Assembly: GCA_027021285.1 (NCBI GenBank)
Contig: JALUUP010000459.1
Location: 1-7,116, forward strand
DNA: 7,116 bases
Direction of reading: 5' to 3'
From: Bacteroidota bacterium
GTDB taxonomy: Bacteria; Bacteroidota; Ignavibacteria; SZUA-365; JAADGX01
Both the position numbers and the translations under genes were made by a program. This document shows positions 6,922 to 7,116 of the stretch, piece by piece (positions within the stretch are counted from its first letter, which is position 1; each line of letters begins with the position of its first letter). The notes under the pieces were generated by a model. That model searched no databases, was not told the origin of the DNA, and saw only the letters and a list, made by a program, of their open reading frames with translations.

Positions 6922-6943
6922 TCCCGGCGCATCGCGACCGGGA
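6922..6943. other. Hairpin in the divergent yjbQ/7000-gene spacer
   Basis: TCCCGGCGC (6922-6930) pairs with GCG (6934-6936) plus CCGGGA (6938-6943), leaving loop ATC and one bulged A at 6937. It has no T-tract on either side, so it is not a classical terminator. It lies in the 117-base region between two divergent starts, where promoters or operators for both genes must be. It may be an operator or leader structure, or simply a chance GC-rich palindrome. Confidence 0.3.
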
Positions 6944-6999
6944 ATGTTTCTTCAAGATACAAAGGTGTGCAGGATCTGTCCTTATCGGTTGGTGCGCCC

Positions 7000-7116
7000 A
7001 TGACCGCAGGCGAGAAGAAAGGTCCGCTTCCGGAAAAGGAAACGCGGGAAGCGACGCTGCGAAAGATTATTTTCCACAGTCCGGCCACGGCGTTCATGGT
7101 CGGCGTGTTTGAGGAC
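7000..7116 (+). CDS. N-terminal fragment of a probable RecD2-like helicase
   Basis: Only the first 39 codons are in the window; the frame is open to the edge. After a charged, disordered-looking start (TAGEKKGPLPEKETRE), residues 18-38 read ATLRKIIFHSPATAFMVGVFE. This resembles the first strands of the N-terminal OB-fold of RecD2-type ATP-dependent helicases, where a G/T-x-(V/L)-x-x-I-I-(F/Y)-x-N-x-x-x-x-F-x-V pattern is common. RecD2 enzymes are 5'-3' DNA helicases of about 700-800 residues involved in repair; none of the helicase motifs can be seen here. No clear Shine-Dalgarno sequence precedes ATG 7000, and an in-frame GTG at 6967 is an alternative start. The identification rests on a short stretch and is tentative. 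Confidence 0.4.
   Translation, partial: MTAGEKKGPLPEKETREATLRKIIFHSPATAFMVGVFED

Noticed and set aside
1..7116. CRISPR arrays, tRNA or rRNA genes, insertion sequences, transposase or integrase genes
   Set aside because: No regularly spaced direct repeats, cloverleaf-like sequences, rRNA motifs, or mobile-element genes or terminal repeats were seen on reading either strand.

Overview
The window looks like a chromosomal segment from a diderm (Gram-negative-type) bacterium. Three consecutive genes encode proteins with Sec-type signal peptides, two of these look like outer-membrane beta-barrels, and a third carries an OmpA-type peptidoglycan-binding domain. Ribosome sites are classical (AGGAGG-like) and base composition is moderately GC-rich. 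The style of the envelope genes (a possible GldM/PorM-like Ig protein, barrel proteins, VWA-OmpA) suggests the Fibrobacteres-Chlorobi-Bacteroidetes side of the tree or a related uncultured phylum. That placement is an inference, and no rRNA or diagnostic marker is present.

Layout: (i) Positions 2-967 hold the 3' part of a gene for a secreted/periplasmic beta-rich, Ig-like protein, possibly GldM/PorM-like. (ii) 984-3062 and 3075-4805 are two co-directional genes for exported proteins with different N-terminal soluble regions and clearly related C-terminal barrel regions. Gaps of 16 and 12 bases and strong Shine-Dalgarno sites make these three genes look like one transcription unit. It ends at a perfect 14-bp stem terminator (4822-4871). 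(iii) After a 244-base gap, 5050-6456 encodes a secreted von Willebrand factor A domain fused to an OmpA-type peptidoglycan-binding domain. (iv) Convergent to it, on the minus strand, is a YjbQ-family gene (6469-6882). (v) Divergent from yjbQ, a gene begins at 7000 and runs off the window; its first residues resemble the N-terminal region of RecD2-type helicases.

Working together: the first four genes read as an envelope module. It has a periplasmic Ig-like protein, two outer-membrane barrel proteins with periplasmic or surface modules, and a peptidoglycan-anchored VWA protein that could be a metal-dependent adhesion or assembly factor. No member can be assigned to a characterised machine with certainty. 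The pair of paralogous barrels downstream of a possible GldM-like gene is the most interesting part of the window. The yjbQ and helicase-like genes look like ordinary housekeeping neighbours.
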